The notes: a model not told the origin generated them from the letters alone. A stretch of 64,000 bases of DNA from Micropterus salmoides (GCF_014851395.1 NW_024041484.1:2311015-2375014); one strand, 5' to 3'. Counted from the first letter of the stretch, positions 24,934 through 37,263 are shown. Numbers and translations: made by a program.

Positions 24934-25105
24934 TGTCCTACCCATCACTGTGATCATGAGTTTCTCCCCTGGTCCGTCCGCTCCCCTCGGGTGCACCACT
25001 ATCCAGGAGCAGAGGGACCGCTGGAAGAGAAAATGCAGCCGAATATCCAAAGAGTTGGTCCAGACAGAACAGCGCTACTGCCGGCAGCTGGAGCTGGTCA
25101 CCACT
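24934..25105 (+). CDS. arhgef39: ARHGEF39 exon 2, first coding exon
   Basis: Acceptor TTGTGTCTCTGCAG, donor ACT|GTATGT. Coding starts at the ATG at 24,956 (A at -3), after 22 bases of leader, and gives residues 1-50, ending in phase 0. The ATG is fixed by the in-frame TGA in the leader exon. The protein has IQEQRDRWKRKCSRISKELV and then QTEQRYCRQLELVTT, the first helix (conserved region 1) of a Dbl-homology domain, whose surface binds Rho-family GTPases to drive GDP release. The order EQR.RW.RK....EL..TE.RY..QL.LV agrees with vertebrate ARHGEF39, a short DH-PH exchange factor of about 335 residues in humans. Other DH-family genes are less likely, because the start lies only about 17 residues before the DH helix. 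Confidence 0.85.
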
Positions 25106-26572
25106 GTATGTACTATATCAGTCAGGAGCACTGGTTTAACCTCAAACATGTTCGATATTTCCGATTCAAAATCAGGGTTTCTCCTATACAGTTGGGGACC
25201 TTAAGATGTCTTGAATCCAATCCAATAGTGATGAATGGGCCCTCGCACCTTCGACGTATGTCGGGGCATGCTGCATCTCCGGCGTAGTCCCTGGAGGTCG
25301 ATTGATGCGGCTCAGAATTTTCACACGTTTTGGATGCTGCACGAAAGAGTAAAACATCACTTCCAGTGTCCCCTATGTGGCGCTAGAGAACACCCACTAA
25401 TTTTACATTAGATTCCAGAATATGAAGGACTACAAAATGTCACGGAATCACGATTGTCACACAGGGCTTACTTCCTGTTGCCAGTAGGTGGCGCAACTCC
25501 TAACTAGCATGTAGATGTCCTCAGGCTGAGACTCTTATTTAGGTTTTATAATTTTTAATGATGCCTAAATATACAGCTATCACTAGGTGGAGAAAGGGCA
25601 GCACAATGCTGTGCCGCTGAACAGTTATTAAAATGCGATGTATATATTAGACGTTGTGGTACACAGCCATTTGTATTTTCAGCAAAAAATTCAGTAAATT
25701 CAGTGAATTTGCATTTTTATGTGCATTTATAAAGAAATTATTTTAGAATAATTTTTCATAGTTTCTCTACAGTTCTGCAATTTTAATTTACAGTCTGAAA
25801 AAAGTGTGCTGCAGAATTGTGCTGTTTTCTAACAGTTTGGCTTTGCTGCAAATAAACTTTTTCACAAGCATTTAATGCAAAATGCCTGTGAAAAAGACAG
25901 ATATCGTGATGTATCATTTTAGGATTGCCAAACATTGTCAGAGGCAAACAGTTGAACAAACAGGTAATACTATACAATATGTTCCACTTCTGCATTAAAA
26001 CATGTGAAGTGCACTTTTACTGTATAATGCATATTAACAGACTCAAGGTAGCATTCATGGTACTCTTCCTTCCTGTGGAGAGAACAGATTTTCCCACCCA
26101 CCACTGCAGCCTCATTTCTACACAATTACTCACCCTCCGCCCGTTCTCTCCAATTAGGAGTAATTTTTAGGCCTAATGCACATTTAGTTTGCTAATGCCA
26201 TTTTCACTTCAAATGACTTGAGACCAACACAGCTGTCGCTTTATTGTGAGTGTTGTGGCACAACAAAAGCCCTCTGTACTTGTGCTTCATATGAGCCATG
26301 CAGATATACAGTATAATGGCAGCATACGCACAAAAGAAGGCGTACGCCACTTTCTAACTTTTGGGATTTACAGTAAAAACAAACTTGACGGGAGAGTGTG
26401 TTCCCTTGAGGACGCACATATAAACTGGAGAAATGTCAAACTGCGACTCATATGGCAGAGAGATGAGTATTATATAAAACTTTGTATAATATTTAGTAGA
26501 AAAAACATTCTTAAACAAATAAACACCCATTTAATTGATAGTCTCTCAAGTGCACAATTAAAAGAACATGAT

Positions 26573-26785
26573 TTAAAGAGGTAGTATTATGCAGTCAGTG
26601 GACATAAAGTTTTTACTGTGATGTAGAGACAGAACTCAGTTAAAACTTAAGGAGGAGCTGCACCAATATGCAATATGACAAAAATATAGTTTTTTTTTTT
26701 TTAAATTAAACCATGTAAACCTGTTCTGGTACAACCCCTAAATAAGATTTTGAACCTGCAAATGAGCATAACACCACCTCTTTAA
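26573..26785. mobile_element. TTAA-flanked MITE, short copy (213 bp)
   Basis: Starts TTAA-AGAGGTAGTATTATGC and ends ACCACCTCT-TTAA. Shares internal blocks with the 884-bp copy at 5,258-6,141 and looks like an internally deleted derivative of it. It contains a poly-T run (about 26,690-26,701). It encodes nothing. Confidence 0.8.
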
Positions 26786-27368
26786 GAAATATTTTTTAAA
26801 TGAGATCTTTTCAGAACAACCCAAAACCTATTTGATTTAATTTAATCTGTAATTAATACTTGCTTGCTATGAAATTCATTCATTAATAAGGGGAACAGCA
26901 GGACACATTACGTTTAAACTGCTGTGTTTTTGATACCTCAGTCGAGCAAATACAAGTGCATAGTTTCATATATTAGCACTTTTCATACACACGCCACACG
27001 CATTGCGCCAGCATGTGGATGTGATGCCTTGCTTGTAAAAACTATGGAAGTATGGAAAAATGTAACAGTATTTTCAATGTACTCATGGTGCACTCGCCGC
27101 TGGAACATGCAGCGACTAAAAACTATAGAAAATGTCTCATTGGTTTGTGTGAGGAAATGTTTAAACACAACTTTACTCTTTTTTAACTGTATTTAAACAA
27201 AGTATTCCAAATGATGTACCTGGCTCACCTTTGTTTCTAATTCCTGTTGCTCATTAAGGGGGTCGAGCTCCAGTGTTATAAATCATAATATTTTCGTGCG
27301 GAAACAATTTCTGTGTTTCGTGCGCACTCAAGCTTTTGATGTAAATCCTATGCACAGTTCTATAAATG

Positions 27369-28601
27369 AGGTGTTGGGCAAGTTACTCAGAAATTGTAAT
27401 ATATTACTAGTTACTTATTACTCCTAAAAAAGTAATAATATTACTTTACTTATTACTGGGTAATAGAAGTAACTAGTTACGTTACTCATTATGTTACTAT
27501 ATTGCGTTTATATAGCATTGATAATTATCCCATACACATGTGTCAAATCAATGTATGGGAAACGCCGCTTTCACGACCTCTACCTTCACCCCCAAACAAA
27601 GCAGTCTCTCCCGACTTTTTAACTAATATCATATTCATAGCAGCAGCAAGGAGTATGGTTTTTACAAAGCATATATCATTTCTTAACACCACCGGCTGAA
27701 ATAAAAAAATAAAACAAGTTAATCCTGACCTTTTGAACTACTGTTTTTCTGCACATTTAGCCTATTTATAAGAGCAGTATTCAGTATTTTTACAAAACGT
27801 AAAAAAGCAGTATTTGGAGGTGCATGCAATTCTCTGCAGGCATGCAAAACTCGCCATAACACCGGATATTCACATAACGTAGCAACTTGCCCGCTTGAAA
27901 CATATTTCTGAGGACCTCTCTCCATTTTTCTAAGATCAATGGCCATCAGGTTCATGCGACTAGTTTTGTTTCTGGTTTGGAACCCATACATCTTATTTAT
28001 TACAGCCATGTGTAACGTCAACTACTGACGTAACTACGCTTGCTGTAGCCTGGTTTATTCGCTCCAAACCAGGAGAGCCTTTCCCGATCTTATTTGACTT
28101 TATTTTATCCCTTTTATTTTATTCTATTTTACTCATTTTAAATTTATCTTAAACGTGTATTTTAGTCTTTTCAATGTTTTCTTGCTTTTATCTTGTATTG
28201 TTTTTGTATTATTGTCTTTTGGGTATTATTGTCTTTAAACTTGTTAAAGCACTTTGTAACTTGTTTTTGAAAAGTGCTCTACAAATAAAGATTATTATTA
28301 TTATTATTTGCATCTTAAACTGTGACACAATAAAGGCAGTAGCTTACAGCTGTGGAAAGAAGCCTCTCTCCCCCGTTCTCCGTTCTTCCTTTAGCTTTTT
28401 GGCTATCAGCAACATGAAAAACATAAGGTCCGATGCCGTTGACCTGCAGTGCAGTTGCGCATTCACATCAGTGATGGTGTGTGCAGTAATGCAGTAATGC
28501 AGTGTTACTTGGATTAGTAACTGTAATAATATTACTGTTTTAGAAAAGTAATCCGTTACACTACTAGTAACTGAGGAAAGTAATAATATTACCCCGACAC
28601 T
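27369..28601. mobile_element. Dispersed element with GTGTTGGGC / CCCGACACTG ends
   Basis: The left part GTGTTGGGCAAGTTACT and the right part TTACCCCGACACTG are imperfect inverted ends. Both sub-terminal regions are packed with AGTAACT/GTTACT words (27,380-27,495 and 28,500-28,590), a pattern seen in a common fish DNA element. No transposase frame and no clear target duplication. A nested LINE-like tail lies at about 28,130-28,308. Confidence 0.55.
28130..28308 (+). repeat. LINE 3' tail ending in (ATT)n
   Basis: GCACTTTGTAACTTGTTTTT, then AAGTGCTCTACAAATAAAG and ATTATTATT repeats. This 'computable tail' plus microsatellite is typical of 3' ends of fish LINEs. It sits inside the element at 27,369-28,601. 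Confidence 0.55.
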
Positions 28602-28805
28602 GTTTGTGAAGGATCTGTTGTTGCTGTTAATTTGCTTTCTGTGTTGGTAGAGTAATTGAGATGTGAGCATTGAAAGCAACTCCTTCTCAAAATGATTTCC
28701 ATTCATCAAATGTATATCCAATCAGATCAGTTCTACATTTTAAATACAAATACTGAAAAATAATGTGCTTTTCTCTCTCTCCCTCTGCTCTCTTGTTTCT
28801 CACAG

Positions 28806-28900
28806 TACTTTGTGGAGATCTTGAAGGCCAAAGGAACTCTGAGGGAGGACATTAGAGAAAGCATCTTTAGTTCAATTAAAGCCATTCATTCAGTAAACCA
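28806..28900 (+). CDS. arhgef39: ARHGEF39 exon 3
   Basis: Acceptor TTTCTCACAG, donor CA|GTAAGT. Phase 0 in, phase 2 out. 31 codons (residues 51-81) plus CA of codon 82. The translation YFVEILKAKGTLREDIRESI continues the DH first helix and the loop after it. YFxxILKAKGTLR is a close match to the same position in vertebrate ARHGEF39. The exon is 95 bp, typical of this gene's short exons. Confidence 0.88.
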
Positions 28901-29827
28901 GTAAGTATCCTCTGAATAATTTAAATTTTATCTATGCATTGGAGATGGTGGTGAGAGACTGTGTAAAGGGATGAGGTTGGGAGTTTGTCTCTTGCATAAG
29001 AATGGAGACTAGATAAACTCTTAGTTTACCAAAGCATCGTCCTTATCTTCTCCATTAGCCGGGGGCAGTGATATTGTGTTGCATTGTAGATGTGTTCTCA
29101 TCCCTGGTGGAAACATTACTGCATATCAGGTATAATTACTCCTGGTGATATCTCAAGTGAAGAGCAATATTGCTACCATAGAAAGTTAATTCTCGTTGCC
29201 TACCTGATCTGCTGTTGAAGATCTCAGGGGGCGGTTTGGCCAATTGGAAGTCAGAGCTGAGAGAAGCTGATCTTACCACATGTCTAGACGTCACATTGAT
29301 CTTGCTGTCAAAGTGCTGTAAAACTAAAATCCCAGAGTGCACTTGAAAGACTTCAGAAAGTTACATAATTAAAAGGTTGATGTTAAAGTTTCTACAAGTT
29401 GACATGCTAAGGCACCGGTTTCAGCTAGCTAAATCAATAAAGTAGAAAAATAGAGCTCATGATGGGTTTCAGAAAGCTGATAACAAAACTGATATTTTGG
29501 ATTCAAAGCAGTAAGAGTTAAACTTTGTACACCCTATATATATCAAACAGTTCTTTTCTCACACACACTGTAAACAGATCCTCTATACACTGCAATTCAA
29601 ACATTTTCACACTAATTTGTATTGCGCCAGCCGCCAGGTGTGTCTGGGGCATGTGGGTGGGGAACAGGATGGGCCGGGCCAGCTGGAGTAGTAGAATGAT
29701 TATCATTATCAATTTCAAAATGACGACGAAAGAATCTGCCAACAAAATGAAATGTAAATCACAAAAATAATAGGCTGATTGGTCCGGTAGTATGCGAGAT
29801 GAGCTGTGGACTGAAACACACACTTGT

Positions 29828-30075
29828 TCATTTTAGCTAACGCTTTCATCCAAAGCGTGCACTCTCTCTCTCGCGAGAGAGATACACAATTGCTATATAT
29901 GTCAGAGGTCGCACGCCTCAGGAGCAACTAGGGGTTAAGTGTCTTGCTCAGGGTCACATTGGTGTCTCACAGTGGATTTGAACCCGGGTCTCTCACACCA
30001 AAGGCATGATCCCCTCCAGGTTTACGCCTGGCGGAAAGGGGGGAAATAATAACCACACTATCCAATCCTCACTGG
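29828..30075 (-). repeat. tRNA-derived SINE, copy B (with insertion)
   Basis: In reverse: tail TTTAGCTAACGCTTTCATCC, then TCAGAGGTCGCACGCCTC, GGGTTAAGTGTCTTGCTCAG, and head-side GGATTTGAACCCGGGTCTCT (box B). The AGCGACTTACAATTG part of the tail is replaced by a CT-rich palindrome TCTCTCTCGCGAGAGAGA (about 29,865-29,882). Near the head, about 45 bp beginning at 30,010, including CCAGGTTTACGCCTGG, interrupt the sequence between GCATGATCC and CTATCCAAT. Confidence 0.75.
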
Positions 30076-33000
30076 GCAAAACGGGTGTATCAACACGAAA
30101 TTAACTTTTTTGAATAAGTAAATTAAATGTACAGAAACTTATTGTACCATCAACGTTAGTGTTCATTGCAACAGCAGTTTGCCATAAACAAAATCAGTAA
30201 TTGTCTCCTAGACATAAACAGAGAATGGTTTGGCTTGTCGCATGCTTTTATTGCCAGGATTTACAAACATGCATATGCCCACAAAATTATGTAACTACAG
30301 CCGGTGCAGTCAGCATCTAAACTTGAGGAACCCATCAGATTTGCAGTTCACAGTTAACACAAATTAATGGACAAGACACACCCAGTCAGACTGCACAGTC
30401 TGACAAACTGTGGAGGGAGTGGCTGGGATACCTTCAATTGGGAATTCCATTTCCAGACTAAATAATGAGTGATGTGTGTTTCCTCAGGCTCTCACCCTCT
30501 GCAGACTGACAGGCTTTCTTGTTGAGAGTGCTACAATGAAGACTGAATTATGAATTACACAGTCAGATGTATTGGATAAATGGTTCCACAGTCCCCATAC
30601 ATCTTCATTATGAGCCCCTTATTGAATCAATGGTTGAAACATAATGGCAAGCAATCCATTTAAAAATGGTCCATGGAGAGACAGTTTGTTAGTACTAGAC
30701 TGATTTACCACAGCCAAATGATTGATTTTCCTGTGTTCTTTTCACTTTCTTTTATTATGGCATTTGGTATACATTGCGTGACTGTGTGACAGTGCCAAGA
30801 ATAACTGATAATAACATTTGTGATAATTAGCTCTCATAGATGGTTACATACTTGACTTTCTTATCTGTCTCAACCATGAAACATCAAGTATTATATACTG
30901 TCATAGGTGTGAATGTGAGCTTTGAACAAGCTCAGTATAAACGAGGGGCATGTTATAAAAGGCTTGCTGCTGCTTCTGTTTTTTTGTCTCGGTCAAATGG
31001 AGGCTTAGGTATTGTACCTACCAAACGTGTTGTTGTGGTAGTGACCTAAATGTGTCCATAACACGTCCCGTCAGTGTTATGTATAAACCATTGACTGTAC
31101 ATAAAGATGGAAGGCATGACAGCTGTTGTCTTGGTGGCTTTGATTCTCATCACCACTGTAGCAGTGTTTGAACTGCGGTGTGTTTTTGTGCTGGTACCTC
31201 GGCTGTTTTAGGCCTGTTGTGGGCAGCTGACTCCCGGGTTTGGGGCCATATTTCTATTTCTATTAGACTTGGGTTTATATTTTTGACCATTTTAATTCTC
31301 TGCCTTATTTTAGTGTTTACTCACATGCTAACTTGAATCGGCTTCCTTTCCCTTCAGTTCTTTTCCCCCCACACACGGACACCTCAGCTGCAAACGCTGC
31401 GACTTGCTCCGCCTCTTTCTGTTTCTCTGTTGACGTTCTACATCAGTAGTAGGTTTATGTTTATAAAGTCGCCGAAAAGACAAAGAAGTCGTGTTGTTCC
31501 ACCAGCGATTCCGTTTTTACATCTGCAGGTGCGCTGTATGTGGAGGAGGCTTGTTAATGACGAAGCCTATCGCAACGATCAAAACCAACGTTTTGTGGTA
31601 CCGAATGACATCTGCTCTGGTGTGTTCACTGTCGCTTTACCTTGTCCATGCTTGTAATATATCCTCATGTCCGCTCTTGTCTTAATAGATAACAACTTTG
31701 TGTTTCTCTGCAAAATTCTAAAATGGGTCGCCAAATATACTTGGGTGGCCTGGCCAAGCAAAGTTTATGTGTGGGGAAACACTGTATGCAAATATAATTA
31801 GTATCAACTTATTGGAGAGGGCTGGAGCCCAGGGACATCAAATATTGGACGTGCGGCACCAGAATTAGGGAGTGCGAGGAAAAGGAACTTTATTCTGACA
31901 TGCGCATCCCCTTTAACTTGTGGTGGGTCTGGATTACACAGAAAATGTGTGGCATTAGAGATCAGTTCCATGTATTTACTTATCTTTGTTTAACTGATGT
32001 AGTTAAACACTTGTCTGGTTGGTGGCAGAGAAAACACTGGTTTCTCCTTGTAGCACTGATTTGGTGCAGATAGAGTTCATTGCTCTCTACTTGACTCCAG
32101 GCAACACAGAAGCGCCTGTTGCTCTTCCTAGGGCTCACCAGGGTCATGGCAGTCATGGAAGGCTTTAAATCAAACATTTGCCAATTTATATTACTAATAT
32201 ACTACTATTCAGTTTTTTACAAAGCTAGTTTTGGAGCTTTTCTTCTGTGCTTCTTATCTTTGTGCTAAACTCGACAAAAATGTCCTGGACATTTTTCTGG
32301 TGATATTAGCTTTTAGTGTAAATAGATTATATAACAAGCAGCGTGGTCTTACACATTTTAAAATGCTAGGAGATTTTTTTTAAATCAATAAAAGAAATGA
32401 CTAAAGATAAAACACTTAGACATGCGCACATACAGAAAACAAGGTCATGATGTGATGCAGCCCACATTTAATTCCAGCTGGATGTGTTCGATATGAAGAA
32501 TCCCAGACTTGCTTGAGAATCTACCTAGGTTCATCAGAGAAACAGAGAAATATCGCCGGAAGATGAATTTTGCGGCTGGACACTGATTCCTAAGATAAGG
32601 GTGAGCGAGATCCTCACAAAGCAGCAAGAAACCACTTCAATGGCAGAATCGTCTGTGAGAGCCGTGCTTGTCGGCCCTGCACAGCCTAATGGTTCTCTGA
32701 TAGTAATACAAGTGTGTCAGTGTTTGCAGAGTTGAGGTGTATGCATCGATGTTTCAGTCTTTATTTACTTAACTCCAGAGTGCAGTGGGAATAGTAGTAA
32801 TGAATTCTGCCTTCATTAAGCTTTGTTGAGTTACATAAAAGGAGACGTGAATATATTGATATGCCATGCCATTCAATCTGAGTATTTATAGAGAACAGAG
32901 AGCAGGCAGCAGAAGGAGCAACCCAATTATCCCCAGCTGCTAACATGACAAACAGGAATCAGCAACTTGAAAGAGCAGTCAGTGGATCCAGTAAAGAGTA

Positions 33001-33169
33001 TACAATCAGCAATGGATTTGAAAGGGGGACGGGGGATGGGGGGGGTTCATAATGAGAATAGGTGTAGTCTGAGATGTAGGTCACATCGTACAATTCATTT
33101 GGAGCAACAAAATGCTGCTTTATTGCTTTGTTTTCAGTGATTCGTGGTTATGTTTATTTATTTACTAAG

Positions 33170-33480
33170 TAGTAATTTATCTTTAGCGGATGCTCGCACT
33201 GTGTCGTAACAATTAGTATTCCTCTGTTTAATCCTTCCCCAAATTAAGGCGCCTCGGCCTGAATTGTTTGGACGAGGTTGTAACTCTCCCAGATGTCGCA
33301 ACTGCTCAGAATTAATGTGGATTAATGTGACACACACGGAATGCTAATGTTGTCTCCATCCTGCCGCTGATGTCCAGGCAATTTAATTGCTGTGAAAAAA
33401 AGTATAAAAAATGTAATCCATAATTTCATATTTATCATAATAGCCTCTGGCAGTGAAAGGGGGGGAAAAAACGGAAACAC
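33170..33480. promoter_or_regulatory. Candidate conserved non-coding element
   Basis: Unique-looking sequence with dense homeodomain-type cores (TTAATTG, TAATTT, ATTAAT, GTAATCC), no repeat words and no reading frame. The style resembles vertebrate developmental enhancers. This is a judgement from composition only. Confidence 0.25.
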
Positions 33481-34689
33481 AGTTTTTCCCGCCCTTTGCC
33501 CTCGTTAGAACTCTCTCGGCTGCTCCTGCATCTCCTGATTATGAACAGAGGCTACCTTGGCGCACAACTTCATTAAAATCTATTTAAATCAACTTCAACA
33601 GCAAAGTGCTCCTTCTTACAGCATGTACGAAACAGAAGTCTCTGGGAACATCATTAGAGAGTAGGATTGTGTGTGTGCATGTGTGGTACTTCCTCTAAGT
33701 TTGGATAACAAGCTCCTTCACAAGTGTCAACACCCCCAACCAATTGCGTCCGTGTTACTGTAATGTGCCTGACAGGCTGAATGACTGCTTTGACTCTGCC
33801 TTGATCCGGTTGTTTTGTTCCTCAGTTCAGCAGGCATGTTCTCACTACAAAGTGGCCCTGGGTGCCCTAAAGGTAGACTCACCGTCTGGGTCCCAGTAAA
33901 TACGTCACCCACAGGGAGAGGCCTTCAAATGACACTACAGAGCCTCGCCTGCTAAACCTCCCATTAACAGGAAAGCAATCCTCTGAACTTTGCTCAACCT
34001 CCGCACTTTCTCTAAACATGTGTGCCTTTGCTGAAAATGATGCCTCAGATGTGATCGTGCCTTATTTGAGCTCCTTCTTTCCACTGATGCAGAGCAGCAG
34101 TGCATTCTCAGGCAGTAATGTGCATTAATTCAAAGTCCAATACGATTTGACTGGAGGCTAAATGCTCACTGGGGAAGTCAAAGGTCTGTGATGCACAAAA
34201 AATATGCCACACATATTGAAATAGTTACTTTCGTCATGCCCTGTGTTGGAGTTGAGGATGTTGTTGTGACTCAGTAATGATGTCTGCCTGCTTGTTTGCA
34301 TGCCCTAAAAATGAGTGACAGTGACCCTATGAATTATAGTGGCAACGTCAGAGTGTTCTACAAATGCAGTACAAGTGCTATTTTTCTGACCAACATTTTC
34401 TGCAATTGATTTACTTTTTGGCCATTTAACAAATTTATCTTTTTGGGTGGTGTTTATTTATAATCAGCTCTAGCTTTTTCAACTTTTTGTACACAGATGT
34501 GGTAATAATTGTGGTCCAAAATGATGAAGTTGCATTTTTTCTATTAGAAAATAAAATATTCTTGGGGGATGACCCCCAAACCAGACACTAGTGCTGTTCC
34601 CTAGCCGAATCAGAATCGTCAAGTCGACTATGGTCGAATCATGTGTGTTTTTGTGCATGGCGATTGCACGTCGCCGTTCCTTGCAGGTC

Positions 34690-35005
34690 TTTTTCAAGTA
34701 GACGGGTGTTTAAAGACGATAAAATATTCTTTGTGTGGTGATAAATTATCCGAAAGTCCAGCGAGGTGCGGACAACTCTGCACAACACCAATGAAGCTGG
34801 AACTCCGTCTCTTCAGCAAGTGTTCCTCTTTACCACTTCACACATACACGCTACGCCTACACATGCGCACTGACAAAACAGGGTTAGGATTACAATTTTG
34901 GATTTATTTACGCACTTTAAAAACATTTATTGAAAGTTTCATTCTTTTTACATGTTTATTTACAGCATTAAACATTGAAATGTATATTGGAACAGGCTGT
35001 ATACA
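34690..35005 (+). repeat. Repeat Y, copy 1
   Basis: Shares long blocks with 48,437-48,745: TAAATTATCCRAAAGTCCAG, CGAGGTGCGGACAACTCTGC, CTACACATGCGCACTGAC, then TTTAAAAACATTTATTGAAAG and CATTGAAATGTATATTG. Same orientation. No coding frame is conserved between the two copies, so this is a dispersed repeat of unknown class. Confidence 0.75.
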
Positions 35006-35869
35006 AATAATAAATTGTTTTGTCTAAGGAAAAAATCCACAATTAAGACAACAAGATTCAAATTTTATGTAGGCCTATATCAGTTTTGGGCACTTTGGAT
35101 TGTTTGTTTTGCATCTGCATTTCATCAGAGCTCTGACTGGATTTATGTTTATTATCATGAGACGTCCTCCTGAAACGAGTATACAGGTCTTTATTTTCCA
35201 GAATTAACTCTGGAATGTTAGTTGTGATATCACGATATGATGTGACATAAGGGCAGCCCTGCTAGTAACACCATGTCCCATAATCATAAGATGTGTGTAA
35301 TTTTACAACATTAAACGGCACTTTCCTCCCGCCTTTTCTCTTTCTCTTGTTCTCCTGTACATTTTATCTCCACACTGGTCGGCCACGCACACTTACGCAC
35401 TGACTGACTGCTATGTTGCTATGTTTATGGAAGATTTTATTGGACTTTAATATTTGTAACCCACAGAAAACAATCCACAAATGTGTAATATGATATGTAT
35501 ATTCTTGTTTGACAAAAGTCTGGATGTCATATTTGGCGTGCGCACCCTCGGGCGGCGGCACCACTGGGGAGAATGAGACGCGCCTGTTGTCTGGATTCTC
35601 ATTAAAAAAGCTTGCTATGGCTGCCGCTGGTTAAGTTGATAATTAACGGCAGGCTAAAACAGCCCTTGGTCCGACGGCCAGCGTCTCCTTGTTTACAGTG
35701 TTGTTGGTCAAGATAGGGTTCACGAATTGACCAATGAGCAAACATTACTGCAGGTAGTACTCATGGGGGTTATTTCAGATGCCTTTTGAAAAGACTACAA
35801 TTTTTCAACATACCAAAGTGGCTTGTGGGCTGAAATCCAACCGCATTTGGCGGGTGTTAATGTCAAGCC

Positions 35870-36487
35870 CTGACAATAATTATGGCAATATAAGTTTTTT
35901 TTCAATAACAATATAACAAATGTCCAATAAATGTATAATGTATAAATGCATACACAAATAAGGACTTTTTTTATTAAGATGTTTATTTGGTTGAGGAAAA
36001 ATGAAAGATTTTACTTAATTTTACTCATGAATATTTGTTGACAAAGATTTTATCATAATTGTTTTTAATGTTCTACCTCAGATTTGTGAAGTGATCACTG
36101 TTTGGAATCAAGTGTTGATCATAAAGAAGACTTTAAACCACAATTAACCATCAGGTTTCTTCAACTTTCACTCAGGAGCAAACAGCAGCCTTTAAACTCG
36201 AAAGAAAAAACTATTTGATACTTACCGTGATAATTATCGATATTGAAAGATGTGAAACTTTTTACATTTATTCATTTAGCTGACGCTTTTATCCAAAGCG
36301 ACTTACAATTGCTGTACATGTCAGAGGTCGCACGCCTCTGGAGCAACTAGGGGTTAAGTATCTTGCTCAGGGACACAATGGAGGATGGGTCACAGTGGGG
36401 GATTGAACCTCACACCAAAGGCATAGTCTTATCCATTGCGCCATCACCACCCAGTGATAACATTTTTGGCCATATCATTCAGCCCTA
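35870..36487 (-). mobile_element. hAT-type MITE, copy 3, with nested SINE
   Basis: The right end GTGATAACATTTTTGGCCAT, then ATCATTCAGCCCTA, is the inverted terminus of the copies at 38,077 and 50,016. The left part ACAATAATTATGGCAATATA matches their other end but the outermost bases are degraded. Interrupted by SINE copy C. Confidence 0.65.
36262..36452 (-). repeat. tRNA-derived SINE, copy C
   Basis: The most complete of the three copies. In reverse: TTTAGCTGACGCTTTTATCC, AAAGCGACTTACAATTGCTG, TCAGAGGTCGCACGCCTCTG, GGGGTTAAGTATCTTGCTCA, a diverged box-B region (GGGGATTGAACC) and CTTATCCATTGCGCCATCAC. Inserted in the hAT-type MITE relic. Confidence 0.8.
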
Positions 36488-37142
36488 GATGTACTGGCAT
36501 TTTATGTCTAGATACAAAGCAGGGCGCATAGAACATTTTTTGTAAATTCACTTAAATATTATGAACTCCTGATTTCTCTCCGCATCATAAAGGCGGGGTA
36601 AGCTATTCTGGGAATAATGACAAACTGCTGTATAGGACCACTGTGTTATGCTGTTTGTGACAGAATCAAACACAAAACTAAGTTATGTCTGTCAATGTTT
36701 GAAATCTCACTAAATGGTAATAGTTGTAAACTAATGCAGCTGACAGTTCTGAACCTTAACTGCCTAAGCTATTATCATTAACGTATCAGACTGTTACCTG
36801 TAACAGACAGCCACCTAGATCATTTATTGAGGACAACCTCCACCACTGGTGGTGTTTTTGAACCGCAAAAGACAAAGCTCATTGACGACTTTTTCAAACG
36901 TTAAAATTTCACAATGATAATTTCTTTGATGAAAATTGTCTTGACAATGCCAAAATAGCTGTATGCAGAAAGCATATTAACCATATTAACAGACAAGTGA
37001 TTATGTTTGGTCGCTGGCCAACTCGCAGCTTTAAAGTTAACTAACTACAGCTGAGATGCCAGTTGCCATTATAGCTGGCCCAGACCCTGTATGGTATTTT
37101 TCTTTTTGAGTATATCTTACCTGTTTTTATTTTTTTTTGCAG

Positions 37143-37263
37143 GTCTCTGCTGGTCCATTTGGAAAATGGCTACCTTGGCCGGGGCTTCGACCAGTTCTGC
37201 CCACATCTGCACTACTACAACACATATGTGGACAACATCTATAATGCCAGCAAAGTGCTCGGG
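37143..37263 (+). CDS. arhgef39: ARHGEF39 exon 4
   Basis: Acceptor after a T-run and TTTGCAG, donor GGG|GTAGGA. The first G completes Gln82; 40 codons follow (residues 83-122), ending in phase 0. The translation SLLVHLENGYLGRGFDQFCP, then HLHYYNTYVDNIYNASKVLG, is the central DH region (conserved region 2: aromatic-rich 'Y..Y..N...A...L' helix that packs the bundle). It aligns with the LLPYLEGG..G.G...FC.HL..YN.(F/Y) pattern of vertebrate ARHGEF39. Confidence 0.88.

Larger units (their letters stand above)
25106..28805 (+). other. Intron 2 (3.7 kb)
   Basis: GTATGT start and TTTCTCACAG end. Contains a compact MITE at 26,573-26,785 and a larger repeat at 27,369-28,601. A stretch at about 25,200-25,500 has repeat-like wording (TGTGGCGCTAGAGAACACCC, AGTAGGTGGCGCAACTCC) that I could not define. 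The rest is unrecognised. Confidence 0.5.
28901..37142 (+). other. Intron 3 (8.2 kb)
   Basis: GTAAGT start and TTTTTTTTGCAG end. Contains SINE copies B and C, a hAT-type MITE relic, one copy of repeat Y and a conserved-looking stretch at about 33,170-33,480. A short relic at about 31,084-31,112 (CCATTGACTGTACATAAAGA) resembles the start of the repeat at 53,671. A G-rich run lies at 33,026-33,046. No extra exon supported. Confidence 0.5.

Noticed and set aside
24863..25204. A 113-codon frame with an earlier ATG at 24,863
   Set aside because: It runs in frame through the first coding exon, but the earlier ATG lies upstream of the splice acceptor at 24,931-24,933 and the end reads past the donor at 25,106. 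The family start is at 24,956.
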